A stretch of DNA of 64,000 nucleotides, taken from assembly GCA_016717165.1 (NCBI GenBank), contig JADKGA010000004.1, forward strand, positions 434,001 through 498,000, in the 5' to 3' direction. Made by a program: the position numbers and the translations under genes. Below, one piece after another: positions 28,826 to 38,541 of this stretch. Numbering within the stretch: the first letter of the stretch is position 1; every line of letters begins with the position of its first letter. Below the pieces are notes generated by a model that worked only from the letters and a program-made list of their open reading frames with translations, searched no databases and was not told the origin of the DNA. This DNA is from Candidatus Lutibacillus vidarii (lineage in GTDB: Bacteria; Actinomycetota; Actinomycetes; Actinomycetales; Dermatophilaceae).

Positions 28826-30276
28826 CCGATCACCGCTTTCATGACGGCCCGAGCGATCGGCCCTGCGAGCCGACCACCTGCTGCTTCTTCCCCGAGGTTG
28901 CCGCCGTCCTCGACGACAACCGCCACCGCGATCTGGGGGTTGTCGGCGGGGGCGAAGGCGGTGAACCAGGCGTGGGGGGGTTTGCCATTGCCCTGCTCGG
29001 CCGTGCCGGTCTTACCCGCGACGGAGATGCCGTCGATCCGGGCCGGACGTCCGGTGCCGGTCTCGACGACCGAGACCATCATCGACCGGATCGTCGCGGC
29101 CACCTGCGGCGAGACCGCCTGCGAGAGGACCTCGGGGGTGGGGCTGTCGATCGTCTCGAGGTTGGGGCCGAGGACCTTGCCCACGAGATAGGGCTTCATG
29201 AGGACGCCATTGTTGGCGATGGCCGCCGAGATCATCGCGACCTGCAGCGGGGTGACCCGGACGTCGAACTGGCCGATCGCGGACTGGGCCGTGTGCGGCC
29301 GGTCGAGGTCCGCGGGGAAGACGCTGGAGGTGACCCGCATCGGCACCCGCAGTGAGGACTCGAAGCCGAACTTCTTCGCCTGCTCGTGCAGCGCCGTGGC
29401 GCCCACCTTGAGGCCGATCCAGCCGAAGGCGGTGTTGCAGGAGATCTCCAGCGCGTGGCGCAGGGTGGTCTCGTTGTTCGGGCCGCAGGCGCGGAGGTCG
29501 TAGTTCGGCAGCGGCGCGCTCGACTCGGGCAGGTCCATCGAGGCCGGCGCGGGGATCATCGTCTGCTCGGTCACCGCTCCTGTGGACAGCGCCGCGGCCG
29601 CGGTGACGATCTTGAAGACCGACCCGGGCGGGTAGAGGTTGCCGCCGATGGCCCGGTTGACCAGCGGTGTCGTCTTGTCGGCGGTGAGCCGCTTCATCGC
29701 GGCCTCGACCGCGTCGAGATCGTGGCCGGAGAGCTGGTTGGGGTCGTACTGCGGGTGGCTCACCATCGCGAGGATCGCGCCGGTGCGCGGGTCGAGGGCG
29801 ACGACCGCGCCACGCTGGTTGCCCAGAGCGTCGCTGGCGGCCTGCTGCGCCTTGGGGTTGATCGTCAGCTCGAGGGTGGCGCCTCGGGATGCGGTCCCGG
29901 TGAGCAGGTCGGAGATGCGCTGGTAGAAGAGCTCGTCGGCGGTCCCGGCGAGCAGGGCGTCGGAGGAGCCCTCGATGCCGCCGCCGGCGCCATACGTGAA
30001 GGAGTAGTAGCCGGTGACATGGGAGAACAGCGCGGCCTGCGGGTAGGTCCGCAGGTAGCCGAGGTCGTCGTCGGTCTTGACCGAGCGGGCGACGGGGGTG
30101 CCGGCGATGAGGATCGCCCCGCGGTCCCGAGAGTAGTTGTCCAGCAGGGTGCGGCGGTTGAAGGACAAGGCGCGCAGCGAGGGCGCCTGGACGACCTGGA
30201 TCGAGGTCGTCGCGACGAGCAGCCCGACGAAGAGCGCCGCGATAAGCACGCCGAGCCGGCGGATCGGTGCGTTCAT
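28822..30276 (-). CDS. pbpA: Penicillin-binding protein PbpA
   Basis: 484 residues. N-terminal signal-anchor helix (about 8-28), a dimerisation region, and a transpeptidase domain with the three active-site motifs: SVFK (catalytic Ser in YPPGSVFKIV), SCN and KTGTAEQG. It cross-links peptidoglycan outside the membrane and in mycobacteria is a PknB substrate. The gene overlaps pknA and rodA by 4 bases on each side, so the operon is tightly coupled. Confidence 0.94.
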   Translation of the reverse strand: MNAPIRRLGVLIAALFVGLLVATTSIQVVQAPSLRALSFNRRTLLDNYSRDRGAILIAGTPVARSVKTDDDLGYLRTYPQAALFSHVTGYYSFTYGAGGGIEGSSDALLAGTADELFYQRISDLLTGTASRGATLELTINPKAQQAASDALGNQRGAVVALDPRTGAILAMVSHPQYDPNQLSGHDLDAVEAAMKRLTADKTTPLVNRAIGGNLYPPGSVFKIVTAAAALSTGAVTEQTMIPAPASMDLPESSAPLPNYDLRACGPNNETTLRHALEISCNTAFGWIGLKVGATALHEQAKKFGFESSLRVPMRVTSSVFPADLDRPHTAQSAIGQFDVRVTPLQVAMISAAIANNGVLMKPYLVGKVLGPNLETIDSPTPEVLSQAVSPQVAATIRSMMVSVVETGTGRPARIDGISVAGKTGTAEQGNGKPPHAWFTAFAPADNPQIAVAVVVEDGGNLGEEAAGGRLAGPIARAVMKAVIG

Positions 30277-31664
30277 GGCAGCCGCACCACCTGGGTCTCG
30301 GCGCTGGCCGCGGCGGCCCGGGCGACCGGGTCCTCGACCGGCTCGGGCCGGCGAGCCTGGTCCGAGACGCGGAGCAGGATCGCCATGAGCATCCAGTTGG
30401 CCAGCAGGGCGGAGCCGCCGCGCGACATGAACGGGGTGGTCAGGCCGGTCAGTGGGATGACCCGGGTCACCCCGCCGATGACGACGAAGACCTGCAGGGC
30501 CACCGAGAAGGCCAGCCCGATGGCGAGGAGCTTGCCGAAGCCGTCGCGTACCCCGAGCGCCGTCCGAACGCCCCGCTCGACGAAGAGGGCGAAGAGCATG
30601 AGCAGGGCGAAGACCCCGAAGAGCCCGATCTCCTCACCGAAGGAGGCGAAGATGAAGTCGCTGTCGGGGAAGGCGGTCAGGTAGGGCCGACCTTGACCCA
30701 GTCCAGTGCCGAACAGCCCGCCGGTGCCCATCCCCATGAGTCCCTTGGCGAGCTGGTCCGAGGTCTCCATCGAGGCCTGGCTGAACGGGTCGAGCCAGAG
30801 GGCAACCCGCTGCTGGACGTGCCCGAAGAGCAGCCACGCGACATACGCTCCGGCGGCGAAGAGGAGCAGACCGACGGCGATCCAGCCGACCCGCTCGGTG
30901 GCGACATAGAGCATCGCGACGAAGAGGCCGAAGAAGAGCAACGAGGACCCGAGGTCGCGCTCGAAGACGAGGACGGCGATGGAGAGCATCCAGGCGATGA
31001 GGATCGGGCCGAGGTCGCGGGCCCGGGGGAAGGTGAAGCCGAGGACCTTCCGGCCGGCGATGGACAGGACGTCGCGGGTCTGGACGAGGTAGCCGGCGAA
31101 GAAGACGGTGAGGACGATCTTGGCCAGCTCACCGGGCTGGAAGGACATCGGGCCGATCCGGATCCAGATCCGCGAGCCGAGCTCCTCGTTCCCGATGACC
31201 GGCAGCAGCGGCATGAGGAGCAGCCCGAGGCCGACCGCCATCGCGGTGTAGGAGTACCGCCGCAGCAGTCGGTGGTCGCGCAGCCAGATGATGAGGGCGG
31301 CCGCGAGGACGACGGCGATGCCGGTGTAGATGAGCTGGTTCACCGCGAAGCCCGAAGTATTCGGTCGACCAGCCGACAAGTCGATCCGGTGGATCATCAC
31401 CAGCCCAAGCCCGTTGAGCAGGGTGGCGATCGGCAGCAGCAGCGGGTCGGCATACGCCGCCTTCCACCGCAGCACGAGGTGGAAGCCGACGGCGAGCGCG
31501 AGCAGCCCCCCACCGACGGTGAACAGCTCGGCCGGCACGGCGCCGCGCACCCCGGCGTCGACGCTGACCCAGGCCATCAGGGTGAGCCCCACCGCGACGA
31601 CGACGAGCAGCAGCTCGGTCGTGCGCCGGGTCTTCGGCGTCAGCGCCTGGACCGTGGTGATCAC
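30273..31664 (-). CDS. rodA: FtsW/RodA/SpoVE-family peptidoglycan polymerase
   Basis: 463 residues, about 12 membrane helices. SEDS landmarks: GSRIWIRIGPMSFQPGELAKI, FERDLGSSLLFFGLF, and the extracellular FGEEIGLFG and GVTRVIPLTGLTTPFMSRGGSAL segments. The family polymerises lipid II together with its PBP partner, here pbpA. GTG 31664 overlaps the pstP stop (GTGA); the longer upstream frame is a shadow of pstP. Confidence 0.93.
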   Translation of the reverse strand: MITTVQALTPKTRRTTELLLVVVAVGLTLMAWVSVDAGVRGAVPAELFTVGGGLLALAVGFHLVLRWKAAYADPLLLPIATLLNGLGLVMIHRIDLSAGRPNTSGFAVNQLIYTGIAVVLAAALIIWLRDHRLLRRYSYTAMAVGLGLLLMPLLPVIGNEELGSRIWIRIGPMSFQPGELAKIVLTVFFAGYLVQTRDVLSIAGRKVLGFTFPRARDLGPILIAWMLSIAVLVFERDLGSSLLFFGLFVAMLYVATERVGWIAVGLLLFAAGAYVAWLLFGHVQQRVALWLDPFSQASMETSDQLAKGLMGMGTGGLFGTGLGQGRPYLTAFPDSDFIFASFGEEIGLFGVFALLMLFALFVERGVRTALGVRDGFGKLLAIGLAFSVALQVFVVIGGVTRVIPLTGLTTPFMSRGGSALLANWMLMAILLRVSDQARRPEPVEDPVARAAAASAETQVVRLP

Positions 31665-33099
31665 TGCAGTTCCGTCGGGACCGAGGTCGGCCTTGTCGCG
31701 GGGGTGGTGGTGCCGGCTCCCGAGGTGGGCAGGCTCCCCGGGGAGGCCGACGGCAGCGTCGTGCTCGCCGACGACGTGGGTATGTCGGTCCAGGTCTGGG
31801 TGGGCAGGAGCACCGCGTCGGTGGGGATCTGGACGGTGCACGGCGTCGTCTGGTCCAGGCGCAGCCGGCAGGCGTCGGCGATCGCGCCGAGCTCGGCGAT
31901 CCGCTGGTCGGCCTCGGTGGTGTCGCGGACGGTGAAGGTCTTGGTGACCGTCTCGCGGTAGTACTCCGGCAGGTCCGAGACCGCCACCGTCGAGGTCGAG
32001 GCGAGCGAGGAGAGCGGGACCGGACCGAGGTTGGTCGCCACGCCCTGGAAGAGCGCCACCTTGCCGTCGGCGACACCGACATACAGCTGCTTCTGGGTCC
32101 AGGAGTAGGCGCCGAAGCCGCCGCCGACGAGCAGGACGACCAGGAGCAGCCCGAGCAGGCCGCGGCGGATGACCCGGGTGGCCTTCGTGGGGGTCTCCTC
32201 GGCGAGGGCGAGGTGCTCCTCGTCGTCCTCCGGGCTGCCGGTCGCGCTGCGGGCGAGCATCGCGGCCTTCTCGGCCGGGCTGACCGGGATGGCGCGGGTG
32301 CGGCTGCGGCGCTGACGTACCCCGGCCGCGCCGACGACCTGAGGGGTGGTCGGCGGGGGTTGTCGGTCGCGTCAAGGTCGACGACATCGGCGACGACGAC
32401 GGTGACATTGTCGCGGGTGCTCGCCTTGAGGGCCACCTCGACGCAGCGCTCGGCGGCGCGCTCGGGGGTGTCGGCCTCGGCGAGGACCTCCTCGATGACG
32501 CCGCCGCTGACGTAGTCGGACAGGCCGTCGGAGCACAGCAGGTAGCGGTCCCCGACGACGAGCTCGCGGATCGACAGGTCCGGCTCGTCGTCGGGGCTGC
32601 CGGTCATCACCTTGGTGACCAAGGAACGCTGCGGGTGGTGCTCGGCCTCGGCGGTGGTGATCCGGCCGGAGTCGACCAGCTGCTGGACGAAGGAGTGGTC
32701 CTTGGTGATCTGGGTCATCTGCCCCTCGCGGAGCAGGTAGGCGCGGGAGTCGCCGATGTGGGCCATGGCGAGCTTGGTGCCGGCCTTGAGCATGGCGATC
32801 GTCGTCGTGCCCATCCCGTCAAGGGCGGGGTTCTCGTCCATGGCGTCGCCGAGGCCGAGGTTGGCTTCGGCGAGGGTCTCCTGCAGGGTGCTCAGCGCCT
32901 GGTCGGCGTTGACGGCGTCCTCGTCGAGCGGGGCGAGGAAACCGACGACCATCGAGCTGGCAACATCCCCCGCGGCATGACCGCCCATCCCGTCGGCGAG
33001 GACGAGCAGGTGCGGGCCGGCATACCCGGAGTCCTCGTTGCGGGACTTCGGGCCGAGGCCGACATTGCTGCGGGCGGCATAGCGCAGGGCGATCTGCAT
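31661..33099 (-). CDS. pstP: PP2C-type Ser/Thr phosphatase PstP, interrupted by an apparent 1-base deletion
   Basis: Frame 1 (ATG 33099 to about 32355) encodes the PP2C domain with LADGMGGHAAG, MAHIGDSRAYL, CSDGLSDYV and STRDNVTVV, which carry the metal-binding Asp residues. Frame 2 (down to 31661) continues with a linker, a membrane helix (RRGLLGLLLVVLLVGGGFG) and an extracellular Thr/Pro-rich end, as in full PstP. Six instead of five G at 32355-32359 would join the frames. PstP reverses PknA/PknB phosphorylation. A sequencing error in the homopolymer is likely; if real, the phosphatase would lose its anchor. Confidence 0.85.
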
Positions 33100-33108
33100 C
33101 GGCGGCCG

Positions 33109-33732
33109 CTATCCGCGCAGCTCGAGCGTGGTCCGCCCGACGGTGAGGACGGCACCGGTGCGCATCGGCTGGGGGCTGCCGGGGCGCAGCGTCGCGTCGT
33201 CGAGGAGGGTGCCATTGGTCGACCCGAGGTCCTCGGCGTACCAGCCCTGCGTCGTCGCGTAGATCTTCACGTGCCGCCCGGAGGCGAAGTCGTCGGGCAG
33301 GACGAGCGCGCACTCGGGGTTGCGGCCGATGACCACGCCGCCGGCGCGCAGCGGGATCGTCGTCCCGGCGAGCGGGCCGGTGGTCACGGTGAGGACCGGT
33401 GGGCGCGAGCCGGCGTGCTGGGCCGGGCGGGGCGGGGCTGCTTGGTCGGCCGGTTGCTGGCCGCGCGGCGGGGTCGGGTAGCGCGGCGGGGGGACGCTGC
33501 CGGTGGCCGCGGCGGCGGGGGCCGCTGCGCTGGCGCCTGCCGCCGCGGCTGCCCCGGCACCTGCTCCCGCCGTCCCGGCTGTGGCGCCGGCGTTCGCGGC
33601 GCGGCGCTGGCTGCGCCGGGAGACCCGGGTGCCGTAGATATCGCTGCGGAGCACCCCGACGATGGCAAAGACGAAGATCCAGAGCAGGGCGAGGAACCCG
33701 AACCGGATGAGGGTGATGGTGAAGGGACTCAA
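33109..33732 (-). CDS. fhaB: FHA-domain membrane protein FhaB/FipA
   Basis: 207 residues. N-terminal membrane helix (about 8-27), an Ala-rich linker, and a C-terminal FHA domain (about 115-205) with VIGRNPECALVLPDDFASGRH and DLGSTNGT, the phosphothreonine-binding residues. In mycobacteria FhaB links PknA/PknB signalling to FtsZ and division. The start is TTG 33732, 4 bases after the fhaA stop; no other in-frame start exists. Confidence 0.9.
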   Translation of the reverse strand: MSPFTITLIRFGFLALLWIFVFAIVGVLRSDIYGTRVSRRSQRRAANAGATAGTAGAGAGAAAAAGASAAAPAAAATGSVPPPRYPTPPRGQQPADQAAPPRPAQHAGSRPPVLTVTTGPLAGTTIPLRAGGVVIGRNPECALVLPDDFASGRHVKIYATTQGWYAEDLGSTNGTLLDDATLRPGSPQPMRTGAVLTVGRTTLELRG

Positions 33733-33736
33733 CCGC

Positions 33737-34813
33737 TCACCGCCGCCCGGCGCGGTAGGTGAAGCTTGTCCGCCCCACGGTCACCCGGTCTCCGGGCTCG
33801 AGGCGCTGGCTGGTGATCCGCTCGGAGTTGACGAAGGTGCCATTGGTCGAGCCGAGGTCGCGCAACGAGCAGACGATGTGCGGTCCGTCGGTGGTCACCC
33901 GGAACTCGCAGTGCCGCCGTGAGACGCCGGGGTCCTGGATGAGGACGTCGCAGCTCTCGTCGCGGCCGAGGACGGTCATCGCCGAGATGAGCGGGTAGCG
34001 CTCGCCGTCGATCTCCAGCCACGGCCGGGCCATCGCCCCGGCGGTGCTCGGGGCGGGGGTGCGGTGGGGCGCCGGTCGGCTTGCTGACGACGTCGGTATG
34101 ACGACCGCGGGCGCCTCGGGCTGAGGGTCGACGTGGTGCGGCTGCTCCGGGCGCTGCGGCGGGCCGGGCTGGCGGCTGGTCGGGGCGAAGGGGTCGTCGG
34201 TCAGCGGGTCGAAGCCGGGGTCCGCAGCGGCCGTCGGCACCGGCTCCGGAAGCGGTACGGGCACCGGGGTCGGCACCACGGGCGGGGCCGGGACGGGGAC
34301 CGGGGCCACCGGCGCAGGCGCGGCGGGGGCTGCCTGGGCGGGGGCGGACGGAGCGGGGCGGGCGGGCGAGTCCGGCTCGGCATACGGGTCGGCAGGTGTC
34401 GAGCGACGCGACGGCATACTGCGCGCACTGGGCTGGTAGGAGCGCCGGGAGTTCGCGGAGGTGACCCGGAAGGTGCCCGTCTTGAGGGTCTCGGACTCGG
34501 CGAACTGGACCGCGAGCGGGCCGCTGGGCTGGTAGCGCTGGGTCTCGGCGTGCTCCTGGGCGGCGGCGACGAGCTCCTCGGTCAGGGAGGTCTCGAAGTC
34601 GGCGAGGCGGTCGTAGTCGCCGGGGCTCAGCTCGACGGTGTAGATATTCGGCACCATCGTGCGGCCGCGGTCGAGCAGGGCGGCCCGGTCGTCCATGCGG
34701 CGCCGGATCGCGGCGGCGATCTCGACCGGCTGCAGCTCGGCCCGGAAGGCCTTGGCGAAGGCGCCGTTCACCGCGCGTTCGAGCCCTTTCTCGACGCGGT
34801 CGAACAGTCCCAC
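33737..34813 (-). CDS. fhaA: FHA-domain protein FhaA
   Basis: 358 residues. DUF3662 domain at about 1-115 (GLFDRVEKGLERAVNGAFAKAF), a long Pro/Ala/Val-rich linker, and a C-terminal FHA domain with VLGRDESCDVLIQDPGVSRRH and LGSTNGTF. FhaA is a substrate and adaptor of PknB in wall synthesis. GTG 34813 is chosen because GGAGG lies 7 bases upstream; ATG 34828 would overlap that site. First gene of the fhaA-fhaB-pstP-rodA-pbpA-pknA-pknB operon. Confidence 0.92.
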   Translation of the reverse strand: MGLFDRVEKGLERAVNGAFAKAFRAELQPVEIAAAIRRRMDDRAALLDRGRTMVPNIYTVELSPGDYDRLADFETSLTEELVAAAQEHAETQRYQPSGPLAVQFAESETLKTGTFRVTSANSRRSYQPSARSMPSRRSTPADPYAEPDSPARPAPSAPAQAAPAAPAPVAPVPVPAPPVVPTPVPVPLPEPVPTAAADPGFDPLTDDPFAPTSRQPGPPQRPEQPHHVDPQPEAPAVVIPTSSASRPAPHRTPAPSTAGAMARPWLEIDGERYPLISAMTVLGRDESCDVLIQDPGVSRRHCEFRVTTDGPHIVCSLRDLGSTNGTFVNSERITSQRLEPGDRVTVGRTSFTYRAGRR

Positions 34814-35514
34814 GGCAGTTCCTCCCATCGGGCTCGACGGCGACTCCGCGCGGCGGGGGTGCGGGCGGCCTGACTCGTCATGCTATCGGGGATGGCTTGG
34901 CGCGGGGGGTGACGCGGGCTGAGGTTCGTGGTGCTTTGCTCTCGAAAATTCTTCGCTCAGCGGCCGTCATGACGGGGATGGCAGGCCGTCATACAGGTGC
35001 CGCAGACAGCAGGACACGGCGGTTCACGGCACTGAGTTCGTCGGGGCGGGCTGGGACTGGAGGGGACCAGCCCGCCCCGGCTACTCCGCAGGGCTCGTCC
35101 GACGGGGGGATCGGGCGGGGCGGAGTAGCGCGGCTTCACACGATCGGCGGGGGGGTCGAGGGGGAGGTCTTGCTCGGGGGGTAAGGCCGGTCGCACTGGG
35201 GACGCGGCCTGGGCGTGGCTTGGTCTGCGCCCGGGCCGCGGTCTCCGCGGTTGTGCTGTGGCAGCGGTGGGAGGGCGCGAGCTCGGGGCGCGCCCTCCGT
35301 CACCGTTCTTCCGGTTGCGGGTGGAGGGGGTCGTCGGCAGGCGCGACGGGGTGGCGGCTGGCACTGGCGAGACGATAGGTCGGTTTGGTGGTGGCACCGC
35401 TGATGCCTCACACTAGGACGGCACGTATGACGCTGTGCTTCGGTGTGTTCGTCGTGGTCGGCCCGGGTGGCCGGTCTTCGGGCGGGCGGCGCGGTATGGC
35501 GGCCTAGGTGTGAC
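34814..35514. other. Intergenic region upstream of fhaA with hairpins
   Basis: 700 bases between fhaA and tRNA-Leu. A hairpin with perfect 12-bp arms (35043-35054 and 35067-35078, GGGGCGGGCTGG) is followed by a 10-bp inverted repeat GCTACTCCGC at 35080-35089 and 35120-35129. The fhaA operon promoter should lie in the first 150 bases, but I see no convincing -35/-10. No coding frame is supported. Confidence 0.6.
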
Positions 35515-35597
35515 GCGCAAGTGGCGGAATGGCAGACGCGCACGGTTCAGGTCCGTGTGCCCGGAAGGGCGTGGGGGTTCAACTCCCCCCTTGCGCA
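35515..35597 (+). tRNA. tRNA-Leu (CAG)
   Basis: Acceptor stem GCGCAAG (35515-35521) pairs with CTTGCGC (35590-35596), discriminator A at 35597, CCA not encoded. The anticodon loop TTCAGGT gives anticodon CAG. The long variable arm (about 35556-35571) and a GGTTCAA T-loop fit a class-II leucine tRNA. It is the classic neighbour of fhaA and the left border of the accessory island. Confidence 0.93.
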
Positions 35598-35602
35598 CGT
35601 TG

Positions 35603-35674
35603 GGGTAGTTCCCTGAACTACCCATTTCGGTTTCCCGAAACTCCCGGCCGGAATCGATCCGGCCGGGAGTTTCG
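35603..35674 (+). terminator. Tandem hairpins directly after tRNA-Leu
   Basis: Hairpin 1: GGGTAGTTC (35603-35611) and GAACTACCC (35615-35623). Hairpin 2: CGAAACTCCCGGCCGGA (35636-35652) and its complement (35658-35674), a 17-bp stem ending in TTTCG. It can stop transcription from the tRNA and from the convergent transposase gene. Three related copies lie elsewhere in the island. Confidence 0.75.
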
Positions 35675-35816
35675 TCGTTGTGGGGGTGGTGCCGACAGCC
35701 TGCGTCTCCGCCGACACCCATTTCGTATGCCGCGGGGCCCATTTCGTCGTCCCGTGGCTGTTTTCGGGCAGGCTCGCGCCGACGTCGCGCTGGGTGAGTG
35801 GCCCGTGCCGGGACGG

Positions 35817-37448
35817 TCAGTCGGTGTGGCGCTTGCGCCGGCCGCGGGTGCGGGTCGCTTTCTCCAGGGGCCGGTCGTCGACTGGCTCGCCGAGGTGGAC
35901 CTGCCAGGGTTCGGGCAGGCCGCGTCTGGTGTGCCAGGCGTGCAGGCTGACGAGGTTGTGCCCGATGAGCGTGATCGCCATGAGCAGGCCGGTCGCCACC
36001 AGCCCGTTCATCCGGAAGAACCCCCGGTTGAGGTTGAGGGACTGGTATCGGACGGCTCCGAAGAAGCCCTCGATGCGGCTTCGTCGGTTGTAGGACTTCG
36101 CCCAGCGCGTGCTCTGCCAGGGAAGGGGTTGCCGGTCGCGCTCGTGCTCGGTGTCCTTGACGGTGACGGTCTTGCCGCATCCGCACGGCTGGCTCGTGAC
36201 GCAGGTGGTGGTGGGGATCGTGTGCGGCTCACGCATCGATGCCGGGGTGTTGGGGCAGCGCAATCGGAAGGGATGCCCATCGACGGCTGGTCCGCGGAAG
36301 CGTTGGGTTCCGCGCTTGTCATCGCGGGCGTCGTGGACGACGAAGCGGTAGGGCTCGCGCGCGTCGAACACGTCCCGCAGGTGAGCCTTCTCAGCCTCGG
36401 TCATCTGGAGCGTGGGTGGCTCGAGCTCCCGGAGGCGTTCGGGGATGCTCGCGGTGTAGAGGTGCCCGTCGAGCCAGATCGTGCCGGGGATCGGTCCGAG
36501 TCGCTGACCGCGCTGGGTCTTGTGCAGGTCCATCGTGATCTGGACCTGCCGGTCGCGGAGTGGGCCGGCGAGCTTCTCGCCCTTGGCTGTGGTGTATCCG
36601 CGGTCCAGCAGGCCTTCTCGAATGTCTGGTAGGCAGTCGAAGATGCCGAGCACGGCCGATGTCCGATCGCGGACGCCCGGGCGCAGCGCAAGACCTGCGG
36701 CCAGCTGGGGAAGCGGTGCTTCGCCGACGCCCGGGACGTAGGTGGCGACGTGGGCCTCGTAGCCGAGGAACAGCTCAGTTGGGCGACGATCGGTTGCGGT
36801 TCGGTGGCCCCACCGGGCGTCACGGTCGGCCGACCAGAAAGCACGGCCCTGGGAGTCCACACGCTTCCGGTGCGGGCGGGTGTGGCTCTCGACGTCGGTG
36901 CCATCGATCGCCACGGCGGTGCCGCGCTCGTACCTCGGGGGAAGGCTGGTTTGGACGAGCTGCGTCAGGAACTCCTCCAGGGTCAGGGGGAGGTAGGGGC
37001 AGTCCTCTGGGCAGGGAGCGACCTCGCCGGTGTTCTGACCAACCTGGAGCTCATGGTCGTGGTCGATCAGGGTGCCCGATGAGACGACCCGCAGGACAGC
37101 CCGCCAGCTGGAGCGGATGCGCTTGTACTTGGGGGTGACGCCGATGGGGAAGCCCAGAGACTCGAGCTGAGCCGGAGTGAGCTGGTGGAGTGTTCGCCTG
37201 AGTCCGGCCATGGTCATCGTGTGGGGCTGCCCGGAGGCATGGAGGACGAATCCGGCGATGACGGCGTCGAGTGGGATGAGGCGTGGCCGTCCGGTCCTCC
37301 GCTCCGCTGCGGCCGCGATCTGGGTGACGATGTCGCTGTCGGCAACGGCGCGGGCGCGGTTGATCTGCTGCTCGATCATCATCGGGTTGGCCGGTGTCGC
37401 ATCCTGACTCACCCCCATTCGCACCATGGGCCTGCGCCGGCGCGTCAT
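35817..37448 (-). CDS. DDE transposase (IS1182/IS4-like)
   Basis: 543 residues. DDE pattern: VAIDGTDVESHTR (first Asp), GLLDRGYTTAKGEKL (second Asp) and YNRRSRIEGFFGAVRYQ (Glu), with a basic C-terminal tail TRTRGRRKRHTD. This resembles IS1182/IS4-type transposases, but I am not sure of the family. ATG 37448 overlaps the stop of the recombinase-like gene (AATGA), so translation is coupled; ATG 37427 is an alternative. C-terminal fragments recur at about 46.8 and 59.5 kb. Confidence 0.75.
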   Translation of the reverse strand: MTRRRRPMVRMGVSQDATPANPMMIEQQINRARAVADSDIVTQIAAAAERRTGRPRLIPLDAVIAGFVLHASGQPHTMTMAGLRRTLHQLTPAQLESLGFPIGVTPKYKRIRSSWRAVLRVVSSGTLIDHDHELQVGQNTGEVAPCPEDCPYLPLTLEEFLTQLVQTSLPPRYERGTAVAIDGTDVESHTRPHRKRVDSQGRAFWSADRDARWGHRTATDRRPTELFLGYEAHVATYVPGVGEAPLPQLAAGLALRPGVRDRTSAVLGIFDCLPDIREGLLDRGYTTAKGEKLAGPLRDRQVQITMDLHKTQRGQRLGPIPGTIWLDGHLYTASIPERLRELEPPTLQMTEAEKAHLRDVFDAREPYRFVVHDARDDKRGTQRFRGPAVDGHPFRLRCPNTPASMREPHTIPTTTCVTSQPCGCGKTVTVKDTEHERDRQPLPWQSTRWAKSYNRRSRIEGFFGAVRYQSLNLNRGFFRMNGLVATGLLMAITLIGHNLVSLHAWHTRRGLPEPWQVHLGEPVDDRPLEKATRTRGRRKRHTD

Positions 37449-38410
37449 TTGCGGACGGCCTTGGGAAGGAGCTCGCTCCACGCGGTGGAAGGCGCGAACG
37501 GTGCGAGGTAGCCGAGCATCTTCCAGGACGTGACCCCGGCGAGTTGCATGATGTCGTTGAGCGGCACGCCGGCGCGTAGGTGAGCCAGCGCCCACGTGGC
37601 GCGCAGCCGGTGGGTGCGCAGTGGTGGACAGTCCGCTGGGAGCTCGGCGCGTTGCAGCAGATGCGACAGCCGAGACCGATCCCACTGTGGGGCAACGAAT
37701 CCGAGGATCGTCGAACCCGGGTCGGTGGCCGCGATCTGGTTGATGACCTCATCGTGCGGGGCGGTCACCGGGACTGTTCGGGCGTGCTCTCCGGGGATGC
37801 GCACGCACACGTAGCCCTCGTCGACGACGACGTCATGGGTCGTCAATGCCCATGCCTCGTTCGGGTAGACCCCCACTCCCAAGCCGAGTGCCAGCAGAGC
37901 CTGCAGTCGGCGCGCCTGGACGGACGTGCGCTGTTGCCGGCTCACCTCGAGCAGGCGTGCGACCTCGTCGTCGGTGTAGGGCACGATCGAGTAGCCGCCC
38001 CGCATCCGTGGCGGCTCGGGCTCCCACGGGGCCTTGCGGGTCAGGGAGCGACTGAAACGACGCAGGTCGGCCCGCCGGGTCGCGCGCGACGGTTCGCTCA
38101 GGTGGGCTGCGCCGACGGCGATGTAGCGGTCGATGACGTCGGGTGTGAAGATCCGTTCCCGATCCAGGGGCAGACCGTCACGGTGGGCCCAGGAGACGAC
38201 CTGCGACAACGTGCGCATCACCTCGACCGCCCGGCGGTCGTCCTTGGGGTGCAAGTCGTGCGCCAAGTCGCGGGTGAAGCTGGCGATCGGCTCCCAATCC
38301 TCGGGGCGCAGGGCCTTCGGGACATACGAGTCGACGCTGCGACGCGCCACGTCGCCGGCGTGGTTGACGCAACGAGTTCTGGAAGTGCAGTCTGGGCATG
38401 CTGCAGACAT
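37445..38410 (-). CDS. Tyrosine-recombinase-like protein lacking the first catalytic Arg
   Basis: 321 residues. N-terminal Cys-rich start (CPDCTSRTRC), an SAM-like core-binding region (about 40-135), then a phage-integrase-type catalytic fold. Box II is clear: RTHRLRATWALAHL with His-x-x-Arg. The nucleophile region AGVTSWKMLGYLAP offers a Tyr. But box I reads GLGVGVYPNEAWAL where active enzymes have GLRxxE: the Arg is a Tyr, and the later His (LGH) is a Val. It may be an inactive DNA-binding partner of the coupled transposase. Related proteins may be annotated as site-specific integrases. Confidence 0.7.
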   Translation of the reverse strand: MSAACPDCTSRTRCVNHAGDVARRSVDSYVPKALRPEDWEPIASFTRDLAHDLHPKDDRRAVEVMRTLSQVVSWAHRDGLPLDRERIFTPDVIDRYIAVGAAHLSEPSRATRRADLRRFSRSLTRKAPWEPEPPRMRGGYSIVPYTDDEVARLLEVSRQQRTSVQARRLQALLALGLGVGVYPNEAWALTTHDVVVDEGYVCVRIPGEHARTVPVTAPHDEVINQIAATDPGSTILGFVAPQWDRSRLSHLLQRAELPADCPPLRTHRLRATWALAHLRAGVPLNDIMQLAGVTSWKMLGYLAPFAPSTAWSELLPKAVRK

Positions 38411-38541
38411 AGAAGTACCCCCTCAGGGTGCTTGTGCAAACGAGTGAAGTCAGCGGGCTCGTGACCCGCTGTGGCGAAGCGACGAGGTCCGGAGTTCCCG
38501 CTCCGGGCCTTTCGCATGTCGGCGCCCCGCACCGAGCAGCG

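Noticed and set aside
35445..37448. Island integrase at tRNA-Leu with attL/attR
   Set aside because: No second copy of the tRNA-Leu 3' end was found in the window, and the recombinase-like protein lacks the first catalytic Arg, so a site-specific integration claim is not supported.
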